This document shows, piece after piece, positions 11,425-22,482 of a stretch of DNA of 64,000 nucleotides. The stretch comes from Venturia oleaginea. Taxonomy: Eukaryota > Ascomycota > Dothideomycetes > Venturiales > Venturiaceae. The DNA is taken from positions 620,001-684,000 of the forward strand of contig JABMLP010000005.1 of the NCBI GenBank assembly GCA_013176395.1. Reading direction: 5' to 3'. The notes under the pieces were generated by a model that ran no database searches, was not told the DNA's origin, and saw only the letters and a list, made by a program, of their open reading frames with translations. The position numbers were made by a program, and so were the translations under genes. Positions within the stretch are counted from its first letter, which is position 1, and every line of letters begins with the position of its first letter.

Positions 11425-12074
11425 ATGGATCTTTGATTAGACAACGGTGGTCAGGATATTATACTAGATAGATTAGGAAGCGCGATTTAACGGCGGACGG
11501 TTTTGTTTCGAGCGTTTTTGACATGACCACAAAATGTCTTCATACTCCAGGTATGTAAAGGAGATGGCTTACGATTTTTGAGCGATGGGTGGACCGCGTG
11601 TTTGTAATTGTTGCATTTAGGCTCGCAACAGTCTGAGCAATTTCGTTGATACCACAGGAATGGATTGAATCATGATTGACTTTTTGAAATTTTGCCTTGA
11701 ACTCAATAATATTGTACTGTGGTCTGTCTTTAGCAGAAGTCGCTTTAAGCGAGGGATAGCTCAACTAAGCAATGATGTCGACTGATGACTGCACATTTGC
11801 GGGAGTACAGGCCAGCTGAATTTCAATGAACGGCATTGGAATCAAGGGAAAGTGAAAGTCTTGGTTGTCACATGTTCTCGCAGCGATTTGGTGACGTTTT
11901 TTTGATGGTGACATTTTCAACCACAGCGTGAAACTGCAAACACTTTCCAACCCACGACGCCTTTACGGACTCATCAATGTGACGGAATCAACGACGGAAC
12001 CCTTACTGCACCAGCTTCGAGTAACGAGAAATATCAACCACAGTCCTTTCAGTTCCGACACGAAGACAAACGTC
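11425..12074. other. Intergenic; nothing recognised
   Basis: No convincing coding frame. The part just before 12075 probably contains the leader of the next gene. Confidence 0.35.
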
Positions 12075-13082
12075 ATGGCATCACTCATACGCCTAATCAA
12101 CGTGTTACTGCCCTTCACGAATCCTACCACACCATTTCTACAAGATGCTGTTCATTTGGCTGTTCTCTGCACCTTTCTTTGGTATGCGCCAAAGGTTGAG
12201 TGGCGGGATTTGCGGGGAATAGTTCTGGGACGGGAGAGCGAGAATGAGGTGGAAGATGTTGAAGAGATGAGGTATGAGGGTGACTTTGTAGTAGAAGGAG
12301 GAGGAGGAGTGGGAGAGGAGGGCATCGCAGAGCCTGAGCAGCTTAACCAGCCCGACCAACCGGACCAACCAAATCAACTAGACGAACCCGTCTTCCCACC
12401 ACCTGGATTTGATGGGGGAGGCTTTGAAGGGTTTGGGAGACAAGATGAAGCAGGGCCTGCAAATCCACATCAACCTCCACCTCGTACTGCAAATCATAAT
12501 CGAGAGGTCGGAGCGAAGAAAGCGAAGAGTTTGGCGAGGAGGAATCAACAGAGAGCTTACAATGAGTTTTTGCGCGAGCAGGGAGAAGCTGAGAGAGCCG
12601 AGTGGGCTCGTGATGCTAAGGAGCGTGAAGAGAAGTTAGAGGAAGAGAGGGCTAAGCGTATGGCTAGGGAGCAGAAGATCAAGGACAAAGAGAGGAAGGA
12701 ACGCAAGGGCCGGAAAATGAGGGAAGAAGAGGAGAGGAGAGAAGAATTGGATGCTGTTAAGGAAGTTGGGGAGGCTGTCAGGGAGGGACTGGAGGTGGAT
12801 GGATTCGTGAAATGTGAGGATCTGGTGAGGAGAATACAGCGGGATAATGCTTGGGTTGAGAGGTTGATTAGGAGGGAGGGTGTTCTTGGAATTAGGGTTG
12901 TGGATGGGAAGAGAGAGGTCACGATGCTTACTGCTCGTGGCTTTGTGGTCAGAGTTAATGAGGATATGATGAAGATTGCATATGAAACAGCTGCGGCCAA
13001 GACTGCTAAAAGGGATGGCAAAATTGGTTGGGACGATTTGGGATCTGGGATTCAGAAGGTTGTTACGGAGCGGCATTCATGA
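12075..13082 (+). CDS. DDRGK1/UFBP1-like membrane protein with coiled coil and winged-helix-like C-terminus
   Basis: Single exon, 335 residues from ATG 12075 (chosen because the hydrophobic segment LAVLCTFLWYAP follows directly; the frame is open further upstream). Order: an N-terminal hydrophobic region, an acidic and Pro/Gln-rich linker, a GAKKAKSLARR motif, a ~110-residue highly charged coiled coil, then a folded C-terminus (GFVKCEDLVRRI, EGVLGIRVVDGKREVTML, DGKIGWDDL). This order matches DDRGK1/UFBP1, the ER-anchored partner of the UFM1 ligase UFL1: one membrane segment, a GAKK motif, a long charged helix and a PCI/winged-helix end with DDRGK, here DGKRE. Many fungi lack UFMylation, so the assignment is interesting and uncertain. 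The alternative is an unrelated coiled-coil ER protein. Low-complexity charge makes simple similarity unreliable; the C-terminal ~100 residues are the informative part. Confidence 0.55.
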   Translation: MASLIRLINVLLPFTNPTTPFLQDAVHLAVLCTFLWYAPKVEWRDLRGIVLGRESENEVEDVEEMRYEGDFVVEGGGGVGEEGIAEPEQLNQPDQPDQPNQLDEPVFPPPGFDGGGFEGFGRQDEAGPANPHQPPPRTANHNREVGAKKAKSLARRNQQRAYNEFLREQGEAERAEWARDAKEREEKLEEERAKRMAREQKIKDKERKERKGRKMREEEERREELDAVKEVGEAVREGLEVDGFVKCEDLVRRIQRDNAWVERLIRREGVLGIRVVDGKREVTMLTARGFVVRVNEDMMKIAYETAAAKTAKRDGKIGWDDLGSGIQKVVTERHS

Positions 13083-13316
13083 GGCAGTCTGTTTTTTTGA
13101 TCGTCACCAACGACTTCATGCGCCATCGCGAAGCACATGCGCCTGTCTCCCATGGTCTATCAAAGACTCACCCAGAACAAAGATGGCTAACAACAAACTA
13201 CCTGATTGTTACCACTGCAATACTGGAGAGCATAAAGACATAGATCCTTCGACCACGTTCTCTGTACCACATTCAAAACACCGATACAATTATACTGCGA
13301 TACCAAACTTACCAAT

Positions 13317-13679
13317 ATGTGTTGTGGACAAGAAACAACACACACCTGCTGCCACATAATCGTTGTACCAATAGTTCTTTACATTGGCGAAATCACGAAA
13401 TGTCCATGTCTGAAAACTATCAGCGTTTCCTCCGGCGCAAAGTGTCCATATTGCAGTGCTCGAGACCAGAATCGAATGTTCAGAGCTACGAATCTGAGAG
13501 CGGCTGGGACGGAGGAACAGGAAGAAGGCAGAGAGCAGGGAGGATTGGAGCCACATGGGAGGCATGAAGATGATAAGAGGGGTGAGTGTGTTTGTTGTAA
13601 GGAAAGGAGAAAGAAATTTGAGAAGGAGGGCGAGGATAGGGGTGTCAGTAGTAGGAAGGAGGCCACGATAGTAGGTTAA
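13317..13679 (+). CDS. Small Cys-rich protein, MC-x-H type
   Basis: A 120-residue frame beginning MCCGQETTHTCCH with later CPC, CPYC and CVCC pairs, then a charged C-terminus. Fungal genomes contain many short proteins that start MC and then place His and Cys pairs in a metal-binding-like pattern. The longer protein at 14215 starts the same way. No characterised function is known to me. No introns are needed. The call rests on composition and on the neighbouring relative, so a non-coding alternative cannot be excluded. Confidence 0.4.
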   Translation: MCCGQETTHTCCHIIVVPIVLYIGEITKCPCLKTISVSSGAKCPYCSARDQNRMFRATNLRAAGTEEQEEGREQGGLEPHGRHEDDKRGECVCCKERRKKFEKEGEDRGVSSRKEATIVG

Positions 13680-14214
13680 GATATGGTTGTCAATTTTTGC
13701 AGTTTCGGCTATGTTTCCTTGCTTTCTCTGGATTGGATTGCCCCCGTGTGTATGCTCACATGTCTAGCTCGAGATCATGATCAAGCATTTCTTGCGACGG
13801 AGGACGCCGAGGGTATCCATTTCCGATGCCCTGGGCACGAGTGAAAAATAGTGAGCTGTGCTTCACGAATGGAAAGATAAGGAAGCGTTGGAAGCGTTGA
13901 TGTGCATGACGCCAATCGGTATGATCAATAGCACCTCGTGAGTAGTGCAGATGGATATCTCAGGCAGACGAGTCAGAGACATCTAATTGTACTGATATAA
14001 GGAACTCCATCGCTACAATTTTCTCCTCTTTACACCAGAATCAGCTTTCCAAACTCGATATCAAATCCATACTCAGCTTCCAATATCAACAACTACCACC
14101 ATCCACGATCCAAATCATCGACTCTAATCAACAGTTACATTACCATCCAGACCACCATCAACAACAACTACTAACAAACCCCGCAACCTTTATCATCTGA
14201 AGACAACAACAAGA
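13680..14214. other. Intergenic, A/C-rich leader of the next gene
   Basis: The last 200 bp contain many CAAC/CATC trinucleotide runs and ACAACAAC just before ATG 14215, as in fungal leaders. No gene recognised. Confidence 0.35.
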
Positions 14215-15360
14215 ATGTGTATCTCCCAACACACCCACTACACCTGCGGCCACACCCTCATCTTCCTCATCAAAAACATACATGATCATGCCTGTCCTTT
14301 TGAGGAGATTCAGCATGTTTCAAGGCAGGGAACGTGTAGGGATTGTAATCCACCGGTGATTAGTGTGGCGACGCTGCAGGGGATGTTGAGGGAGTTGGGG
14401 GGCGGGGAGACATTGTACGGGTATGTTGGGGATGAGGAGGAGAATGGGGTTGGGCACGGGGAAGAAGAGGACGATAGGGAGGACCGAGAAGAGGGGAGTA
14501 AGGGGAAGAAGAAGAGGTATGATGTAGAGAAGGCAAAGAAAGAAGAGGAGGAAGTTAGTAACAACAGTGCTCAAGACGGCGATAGTGAGGGAGGAGAATG
14601 CTCTGTTCGAGATGGTGAGGATGGACGCGGTGAGAGTGGTCAGATTCGGCCTAGGGACATTATCGACGAAAAGGAACGGAGAGCGCGGTATCTTGAGGAC
14701 GAGAAGAAAGAGGGGAGTGATTTTGAGGGTGGAGATCGGAAATATCCTTGCAACTTTGAGGATGGAGATTTCGATAGTGGAAACATGTCACACTCCGATC
14801 CTGAGGACGGCCACAAGAAAAAGACTGTGTCGAGTAACGAACATACTGGTAAAGAGGCTCATTCTCAAACGTCTGAGAGACGTGGTGCTCAAGTTATCCA
14901 CTACAACTGCGGCTGTAGTCACACCGTTTTCTTCCAGAACGACGCCAATCACCAGCAAGATATTGCGGAGCATTCTCACGCAGGCGTCATGTGCGGTCGT
15001 TGCCTCGAGCAGGAAGAACTAGGCAGGGTTGCTGTTATAGATGACGGAGAATTGAAGAAGACGGTGGAGAGATTGGCGGTTGAGAAGGGTCTTGGAAAGA
15101 GACTAAAGGTGTCATATGACCGTGAGCGATTGGTGTATATGGACGAAGAGGATGAGTTGCCCGGCATTTCTGCTCCACCCACGAGTCCTATCGTCAAACC
15201 ACTGAAGTCAAATGCTCAAGGCGACAAATCCGCGATTCGGGAAGATGGATCGCTCATCCTGGGCCTTGGAGAAAGAGAGAATGGCACGCCGGCTTCTAGC
15301 AAAGCCGATATTCCTGCACCACCACCCAATTCTGATAAAGAAATTTTGAAGATACGATAG
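14215..15360 (+). CDS. Cys/His-rich, acidic low-complexity protein (MC-x-H type)
   Basis: Single-exon frame of 381 residues. The N-terminus MCISQHTHYTCGHTL followed by CRDC looks like a zinc-binding module. A second Cys/His patch lies in the middle (HYNCGCSHTVFF, HSHAGVMCGRCLEQEE), resembling a repeat of the first. Between them is a long Glu/Asp/Lys-rich, probably disordered stretch, and the C-terminus is Pro/Ser-rich. No catalytic family recognised. The intact length, the ACAACAAG context at the start and the conserved Cys spacing support a real gene. The two Cys/His patches could bind one metal ion each; that is inference. Confidence 0.65.
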   Translation: MCISQHTHYTCGHTLIFLIKNIHDHACPFEEIQHVSRQGTCRDCNPPVISVATLQGMLRELGGGETLYGYVGDEEENGVGHGEEEDDREDREEGSKGKKKRYDVEKAKKEEEEVSNNSAQDGDSEGGECSVRDGEDGRGESGQIRPRDIIDEKERRARYLEDEKKEGSDFEGGDRKYPCNFEDGDFDSGNMSHSDPEDGHKKKTVSSNEHTGKEAHSQTSERRGAQVIHYNCGCSHTVFFQNDANHQQDIAEHSHAGVMCGRCLEQEELGRVAVIDDGELKKTVERLAVEKGLGKRLKVSYDRERLVYMDEEDELPGISAPPTSPIVKPLKSNAQGDKSAIREDGSLILGLGERENGTPASSKADIPAPPPNSDKEILKIR

Positions 15361-17119
15361 AGTACCCAGCTACTAGTGCGGGCTGAGAAATTGGTGACTT
15401 CATTGAATACGGGGTCGTGGAGGTGGAGAAGGGTCAATCGGACTTCTCGGTTGTTACTGCGGGACTATGGGAAGCGGAAGGGACATGAATCTAGGCAGCT
15501 TGCCTTGAAATATGTCGAAAACAGCTAGACTGAAATTACATGCAATCCTGTAGAAAGGGGGGTTGAGATTCAGATTGTTATGGTAGGCTGCTTTTGGGGC
15601 CATGCTCGGTCTCGTAGCCTACAGCTGGCTATGAGGCATGACGGCCTAGGACAAATGAGTAGTATTTGTATATATCCTTTTCCAAGTTCTCCTAAACCTC
15701 TTCTTTTCTTTCACTCACCATCCTAAGGCCCTGCTCTACTATGAAGACCTGTTCTAAAACTCTTTCTTATCTCCTACCTTCTCCTCATAGGGAAGATATC
15801 TCTGTTTCAGCTTTCGTGCCCCCTTTTAGGATTACTGGGTCATTATCAAGATCAAGTTAAAAGTTGCAGAGTCCTGGAACATGAAGCGTCGATGCAGATC
15901 ACTATATTGAAAAGGTTCAGGGCTTCAGAGGTAAATTCTGGACTCTTCCCTAAACGCATCCGCACAATTCAATCACCAACACAAATCCCAATCACCCTCC
16001 CCCCTCCTTCCCTAATTTCCAAAAACAATCCACAGTATCCTACTCGCCTCTCCACGTCATGCATTCAAATTGTCCCATCAAGATAACAGCCAGATTACAA
16101 GGCTTCCATCGTCCGTGCTTTCATTTCTTGAACCTCCCAGTCTACTACTGAACCCTTCACTGATACTGCATGAAATAATGATTGTTATCGTGAGAATGAG
16201 AAAGGTAACGGGGACAACTTTGTTCCTTTTCCGTCCTTTACCTTGCTTCACCTTTCACCTCACACCTTCTCTCGAACCCCATCTCCTTCGCCAATTTCTG
16301 CGAGAGGCAAATCTTGGGACTGTCGAGGTCCTCGATGTAGCCGCAACTCCATTTAACTGGTTGTTTCTGGCACATTTTGCTAGCGGTAAGTTGGTAAGCC
16401 GGTACGGTAGTGAAGCAGTATATGGTGGAGTGAGGTGGTACGGTAACGTGGTAATGAAGTAATGAGCTGTTGCGATAGCGAGCTCCGTTTCTTGACTAGG
16501 AGTTGCTTCAAGGAAGAATATGGTTTGTGATCGATAGCAAAGATATTGTCGAATGCTGATTTGATGGTTATTATTGATATCGCTGATTGAAGTAGTTCTT
16601 GCTTTCTTGAACTGCTGTGATATCGCTGGAGAAGAAAGGGGATTTTCCAATGTTTTATACAGGCATAGTCGGCGACATTTCAGTCACCTCCTCAGCTGGA
16701 AAATGTATTCAACCCTTTTGCTCTGTTACGAGCGATCCCTTCATCTGCCTTAGCTCCCCACCTGTACACGTACGCAACATGTATCGTCACACACCCTCTT
16801 CACAAAACCTTCGTTAGCGTGATCAAGAATGCACTGATTTAAATTCTGCTTCTTGATCTGCTTTTTTTGCATCCTTATCCCTGTGTACGGGCTTGCAATC
16901 TGGTTTGATTGCTAGGATCTTGAGTATGCAGTGCTTGGCGTTGTTGCGAGTGAAGTGGCCGCATTTCTACTGGACAGGTTGGATACGATACCTGAAGGTA
17001 ATTAGGGGCATCGTTCTATTGGGGGTGGCGCTTGCAATCGGAAGTATGGAGTGACTGTTCTACCAGGCACGGGGACGGATTGGTGCGTGCGCCTATTGTG
17101 ACTTGGAAAACCCAGAGCT
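15361..17119. other. Intergenic; nothing recognised
   Basis: 1.76 kb of mixed composition. No family motif, RNA gene or clear repeat was seen on either strand. Confidence 0.35.
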
Positions 17120-17127
17120 TATAAATA
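17120..17127 (+). promoter_or_regulatory. TATA box candidate
   Basis: TATAAATA about 120 bp before ATG 17244, a plausible position for the small gene that follows. Confidence 0.4.
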
Positions 17128-17243
17128 CCAATCTATTTGGGTAGCTTCCTTTCCCTATTCCCTGCCATCAAAGGACAACATCACATACCAACAATTGCAG
17201 ACATCGAAGACATCAAAGCCTTCCCTCAACGATTAACAGCAAT

Positions 17244-17426
17244 ATGTGCACAAAGACTTTCCACCATTTCAAGTTTTGCGGCCAAGAAAGATTGATGAGG
17301 CTTAAGTCCTGCAAAACCAATTCGCTGGGCTGGTGCGTTGGCGAGAAGAAGAATGTCGTTGAAATGGAAGGCAAGGGTTGTGGGAGGTGTGTTAAGTGTT
17401 TCCCTGAGGGGTATTTCCTCGAGTGA
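17244..17426 (+). CDS. Small Cys-rich protein, MC-x-H type (60 aa)
   Basis: Sixty residues starting MCTKTFHHFKFCGQE with later Cys residues in KSCKTN, GWCVGE and GCGRCVKC. The pattern M-C-x(4-5)-H-H-x-C is widespread in short ascomycete proteins of unknown function. It shares the MC start and the closing C-x-x-C with the proteins at 13317 and 14215. It is preceded by a TATA box and an A/C-rich leader. Too short for domain assignment; it has no signal peptide, so it is probably intracellular. Confidence 0.5.
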   Translation: MCTKTFHHFKFCGQERLMRLKSCKTNSLGWCVGEKKNVVEMEGKGCGRCVKCFPEGYFLE

Positions 17427-17761
17427 GGCAAGTACAAGGACTTGGGCGCTCGGAAAATAAATAACGAGAAAAGATGTATCAAAAGGATATGGAAGGCGGA
17501 TCACTGTAATGTCTCGGAAGAAAGGGGGTTGTTCAGGAGATATGTATGGTGTGAGTAGAAGAGAACTTGAAGGAGTAAAAAGACTATAATAAGCAAGCGG
17601 CAATTAGAATTTGTGTCTTGATACCTGAAAAATCAAATGGCGTGTCACGACATGAGGCAGGGGGTCGTGATCAGTGATTGCGCACGCTATGACAGAGGAG
17701 CAGAGGCCTTAAAAATACCAAGCTTTCAAACCATACTCCAACGGTAAAGAACATCCTGAAG

Positions 17762-17878
17762 ATTGACAGTCAGAATTGACAGTCATAATTGACAGTCATA
17801 ATTGACAGTCATAATTGACAGTCATAATTGACAGTCATAATTGACAGTCATAATTGACAGTCATAATCGACAGTCATA
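17762..17878. repeat. 13-bp tandem repeat array, nine copies
   Basis: The unit ATTGACAGTCATA is repeated about nine times with minor changes in the first and last units. The array runs directly into the target duplication GTCATAAC of the hAT element. Confidence 0.92.
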
Positions 17879-17880
17879 AC

Positions 17881-17907
17881 CAGTGAAGTAAATAGACTAG
17901 ACAGACA
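17881..17907 (+). repeat. hAT left terminal inverted repeat
   Basis: Starts CAGTGAAGTAAATAGACTAG; the inverse of 21479-21505 with one difference. Confidence 0.93.
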
Positions 17908-18052
17908 CAGATACGACAGCCATATCCGGTCTGTCCACCTAAAACATGCAGATATCCAAGGATATCTGTCTGCTATCTGTCTGCCAAGACCGGGTCTGCC
18001 AAGGTCACTGTAGAAGGTGGTGATAGAGGGGTTTTGGTGTTTATACGATAAA

Positions 18053-21000
18053 TTACAAGTCCCAATCGTCCTCAATAACGACCTCACCATTTACGATAGT
18101 AATGCCTTCGCAACCATCCTCTTCACCGCTGGATTCTTCAGTGCATCCGTTTTGAATAGAGGCTTTATCCTCATTGAACTGTACCTTGATATCCTGCATC
18201 ACCAATGTAATACCAGCCTCATTACGCTGAATCTCGTCATCGATATCGCGCTGACCTTGAGCCTCAGGGCTGAGGTCAACAGTCTCTTCAACAACAGCTT
18301 TATCGAGGGTAATGTCATCAATAGAATGAGGCCTTCCAAACCAGTTTCTGAGAGATTCATTGGCCTCAATGAGGTCCATATTAAGCCGATTGCGAGAGTC
18401 AGATATAAGGTGTTTGGCGCTCGAAAATATACGCTCACATTCGTCAGACATCAGAGGTATTGCCAACATATCATACGCAAACCTCGCGAGATCTGGCTCA
18501 ACAAGATAGTGATTGTTCCAGTAACTGAGGGCGTCGGTAGGCGTTAAATTAGAACCACAGTAATGTTCAAAGCGATCAGTAACCCGGGGAGCCGTTGAGG
18601 TTTCGAAATCGTCATCCGAGTGCCAGTAGTTGTTATCATAAGACGCAAATTGTCGTATCCTTGGCACCGACAGGGGCGGTGCAATTTCTGCATCTCAAGG
18701 ATACTTCAATGTTCGAGGAAGAACAAGAACAATCAAGAATACAAGAGACTTATCCATATATGTTTATTTCATTATCATTTCATTATCGTTACATTATCAT
18801 TTCATTACTATTTCATACACGTGTACAAAGCCGATCCAACACAAATGAACCCCATTGAGTGTCATTGTTGGATGATACCACAATTTCAGTTAGCCGCAAA
18901 GGGGATATCGGTTGCATACAGCCGTCAGAATCATGTACCCTTCTTTTGATTTCAAAGCAATCACATCTGTATTGGTACCTCGCGGTTCCCAGCTTAATTG
19001 AAAGGACATGCAATTCTAAACCTCATCTTTTCACTGTGTACTATTCAAGAGTCATCTTCATTACTAGGCCTGTACGGCTCTCGTCGTAATGCAAATAGAG
19101 GGTCGATTGGGGGATCACCGCCTGTAGAATAGCGGCCTTTGTATTCTTCTTCCCATAGTTTGGTGACGGGTTCCTTGACCTTGATATCATTAACTTCATT
19201 GAAATCCGGCCAATTACGCTCAAACCATAGGGATTTTCGCGCAGGATCCAGCAGAATGGCAGCAAAGTAAGCTGGAGATTCGGAAGTCTTTTCCCAATAT
19301 TCAGAGATTTTGGTGTGAGAAGCCGTACACCATTTGGCCAATATCCCGTAATGGGGATGACCAGATCTGCTAGAAGCATCCTCAAACTTGCCTTGAAAGT
19401 ACGAGATCCTCCTCCTCAACTTATCCATTGTAGTGTATCATTTTCGAAGAACTCGGCTCCCTCTGTTGCCTTCAGTGGTTAACGTGGCTTCATGAAAGAC
19501 TTGAAGTCAAGATTGTAGTGCTTCGAGGAGGTTCCAATCGGTAGAGAGCAGTTTATCGTCGTTGACGCCCTTTGAACGAGGCTGTGTAGGAATATGGGTG
19601 TTACAGAACAGCTCAATACGGCTGCGACTATTGAGGAAGCGATTGATAGACTCAAAGTACGAGTTCCATCGTGTTGCGTTGGATTGTATGAGCTGAAAGA
19701 ATATATTAGCTAGGGAATAGTTCTAGGTTGCGGCGAGGAGATCTGATAAGATTGCAATCGCAGCCTTCTAATTGGCTGAAACGCTCGAAAAGTGGGGAAT
19801 ATCGCGAGAATTCTGAACTTACGTGGTAGGTATTCCACTTGATCTCGCTCGCAACTGTACTCAAACACCGCCCAAACTCCTGCCGCCTTTGAGGCGTCAT
19901 CCGGATATACTTCACTATGTTATGGACCTTGCCAATCACTCCTTTCTTGCGCCAGGCAGCTGCAATTGAAGAGAAGTCGCCGTTGAGGTTGTAGGGATCC
20001 AAATCGTGTAAGTCCTTCTCCGCAGCGTCATCTAATATGAGGACTTGGGCTGATAAATTGATGATGTGACCGATACAGCGCAGTCTCCTACGCCCTCTCT
20101 GCTCCTTAGTCATTTCTGGGTAGAGCCTACGCAGTATAATGTCGATACAGACATCGTTTGAAGCCGCATTATCGGTCACAAAGAAGCCAACTCTCCTCCA
20201 GATCTTGTAGTCCTTGATGACCCGGAGTAACAACGCCGCCATATTCTCGCCTGAGTGCTCGCCAATGAGCTCACGGAGGGCTAAAAGCTTGATCTGGCGC
20301 CGCCCTTGGTGGTCAATGTAGTGAGCGTTGACTGCAATGATTGCATAGGAGTTTGGACAGGTCCATAAGTCAAAGGTTAAGTGAATATTCGATCTCTATG
20401 TCTATAAATGAATGCAGAGTCAAATGGATAATGATAGATGGAATGAAGTAGTAAGTTGAATGCATACTCCTCTAAGCTGAGGTATAATGCCTGAATATAT
20501 ACACATAGAAAGAGAAGATTCCAGAAGTGAATGTATGAGATCATTGTCGATCCTAGGTATTGAGTATATGAACTTCACATGATACCAAGACGTTCCCAAC
20601 CCAAGATGTTTCAACAGGACAAATGCCGAAGCCTTCATACACTATGAGCGTTAGTATAGTAACTAAATCCCGAGTAGAAGATCGACTTACCTTGCCCTCC
20701 TCATATCTCGCTGGAGCCATTTTTTACGCTTCGCATATTCAGCCATTACCCAACTCCGTACCGTGTACCTCCCAGCCAAATATGCAACATATGGCGCGTT
20801 CAGATGCCTCAAAAAGGCTAAGGAGTAGAGGTTATCTACCATCGAGATGGCGATATGACAATACACAATCCAGCGGATGAGGAGCAACTTGAAGAGCTCA
20901 AAATTATCGCGCCAAATAAGTTTGCCAACTTTCCGGGATTTTGTGACTCTCCGTTTGCGTTAATTACCGGTAAATAGGCCAGAATCGATAGCCTCATCGT

Positions 21001-21130
21001 CGCTGAGGATAGTTGATGAATTATCGAATATAGAAGGTTGAGTACTGACACGGCCAGAAGCGGTAGAACGCTGAGTTTGACATTGAGAGGCTTGAGAGCT
21101 ACCTCGCCCTCGTCCTCCCGGCGCAGGCAT
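18053..21130 (-). pseudogene. hAT transposase, interrupted by stops
   Basis: Starts at ATG 21130 (MPAPGGRGRG). An in-frame TAA at 20960-20962 interrupts the N-terminal part. An intron of roughly 300 bp ends before SNIHLTFDLWTCPNS, after which the conserved core is open: GFFVTDNAASND and RRLRCIGHIINLSAQ. A second intron (19693-19822) joins WNTYH to LIQSNATRWNSYF. Two TGA codons at 19507-19509 and 19438-19440 interrupt before MDKLRRRISYF. The hAT C-terminal dimerisation region is at 18667-18053 (LSYWNNH, MSDECERIFSSAKHLIS). The 375 bp between 18668 and 19042 is AT-rich and unresolved, perhaps an intron. I could not identify a BED zinc finger. Product probably inactive unless the stops are assembly artefacts. 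Confidence 0.88.
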
Positions 21131-21478
21131 TATTGTAACGCAATCGAAAAGATATTCAAATTTGAGCGATTTGGAGGGTTCGATAACTCATAATATTAAG
21201 GTCCACGCCGGCGAGGTTTTTGGCCGCCCCTGAGCTGGATTTTTCAGTATATTCAAAGTAACCAATCGCTTGCAAAGCCGAAGATATTAGCGTAGACTCC
21301 TTGCTAAATCCACGCCAATGTCTACTATCCTCGCTAAAATCCACGCCAAAATCCACTACCTCCGCACCCACTACCAAAAACAGCGCTATACAGACATGCC
21401 GAGCCAATATTTGGACTTTGATTGGTGGAGATCTGCTCCATCTAGACCCCCCTATTGTCCCAAGTCCGTCTGTCTGTT

Positions 21479-21505
21479 TGTCTGTCTAGTCTATTTACAT
21501 CACTG
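21479..21505 (-). repeat. hAT right terminal inverted repeat
   Basis: Inverse of the left end, closing with CACTG at 21501-21505, followed at once by the GTCATAAC duplicate. Confidence 0.93.
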
Positions 21506-21513
21506 GTCATAAC

Positions 21514-22482
21514 CATCAACAAGACATCGACGAACAACCAAGCCAACTTCCCTAAGAAATAAACCATTTGCCAAGCAGAAACCTGCGTGTATAAGTGCCG
21601 CCATCTAGATACGCCAAAAATCAAGCATCGATGCGCAGGCTGGTGGGTGAAGATGCGCAGGGGAAAAACTGACACAGAGGTAGACATCAACGACAGCAAT
21701 TGGAAAATGAGCCAGGGAGTTGCAGTTTTGGCGGGTTTGTCTAGGTCACATTCCTTGTAGGGTTCTTGCTAGGAATCTTTTGGGATGTATGAAATAATCC
21801 ATTATTAACCATGCTTCCTCCCACGTTCAATGCTTCCTCTCAGGTTTGAGACATTGCCTGATTGTATACGACTTCAATTCACATTCAGGCCCCTTCGTTG
21901 CTTCAGATCCTTCGTTTCTTGAGGTTTTTTTTTCCAATTCCAAGAGGCAAAGAGTATCTCGGAATTTGTATTTTCGACCAACCCTAGCAAGAGCGTGGAC
22001 TCGGAGAATCAGTGAGGAGCGGCGTAGGCCGAGGCAGTCAGTAATTATTGGCCATTACAAGGTCGTTCTGTTCAGAAGGCAGGATGCTGCTAGAAGGCAC
22101 GTGAAAATCTTGAGGAGGATTCACATCCATCGATGGAAACATGACGGTTGGCGTGGATATTGGATATTGCGGGGATAAGTTACGAGATTAAAGGATTCCA
22201 AACATGGGTAACAGCAAATTGGGCGCAATACTGCACCAAGTCCACGATCTGGTTTCAATCACTTCTGTCTCTTATGCCTAGCATCAACCCAAAGCAGCAA
22301 CCCAAAGGAATTTGTTCTTGTACAAGCCGTGTCTACAACACGAGATGTCCAAGCATAAAAAAAAGAGTCCTGCACGGAATTCTCTCTGATAACCCACTTT
22401 CAAGCAATTTCAAACCGTTCCATCCATCTAATTTAAACTTTGGCCTTAAATCTTTCCCCCCGCATTCATCGACATCACAACG
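21514..22482. other. Intergenic; nothing recognised
   Basis: No confident gene. The last ~100 bp look like the leader of the small secreted protein frame at 22483. Confidence 0.3.

Larger units (their letters stand above)
17881..21505 (-). mobile_element. hAT-superfamily DNA transposon, full length
   Basis: The 3625-bp element has terminal inverted repeats of about 27 bp that start CAGTG, as expected for hAT, with one mismatch between the two ends. It is flanked by a perfect 8-bp direct duplication GTCATAAC at 17873-17880 and 21506-21513, the hAT signature. It contains a minus-strand transposase with hAT motifs. The perfect duplication and near-identical ends suggest a fairly recent insertion, yet the transposase carries in-frame stops. 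Confidence 0.95.

Noticed and set aside
12557..13076. Long minus-strand frames opposite the DDRGK-like gene
   Set aside because: Ser/Leu-rich mirror frames of a Glu/Lys/Arg-rich coding strand; typical shadow frames.
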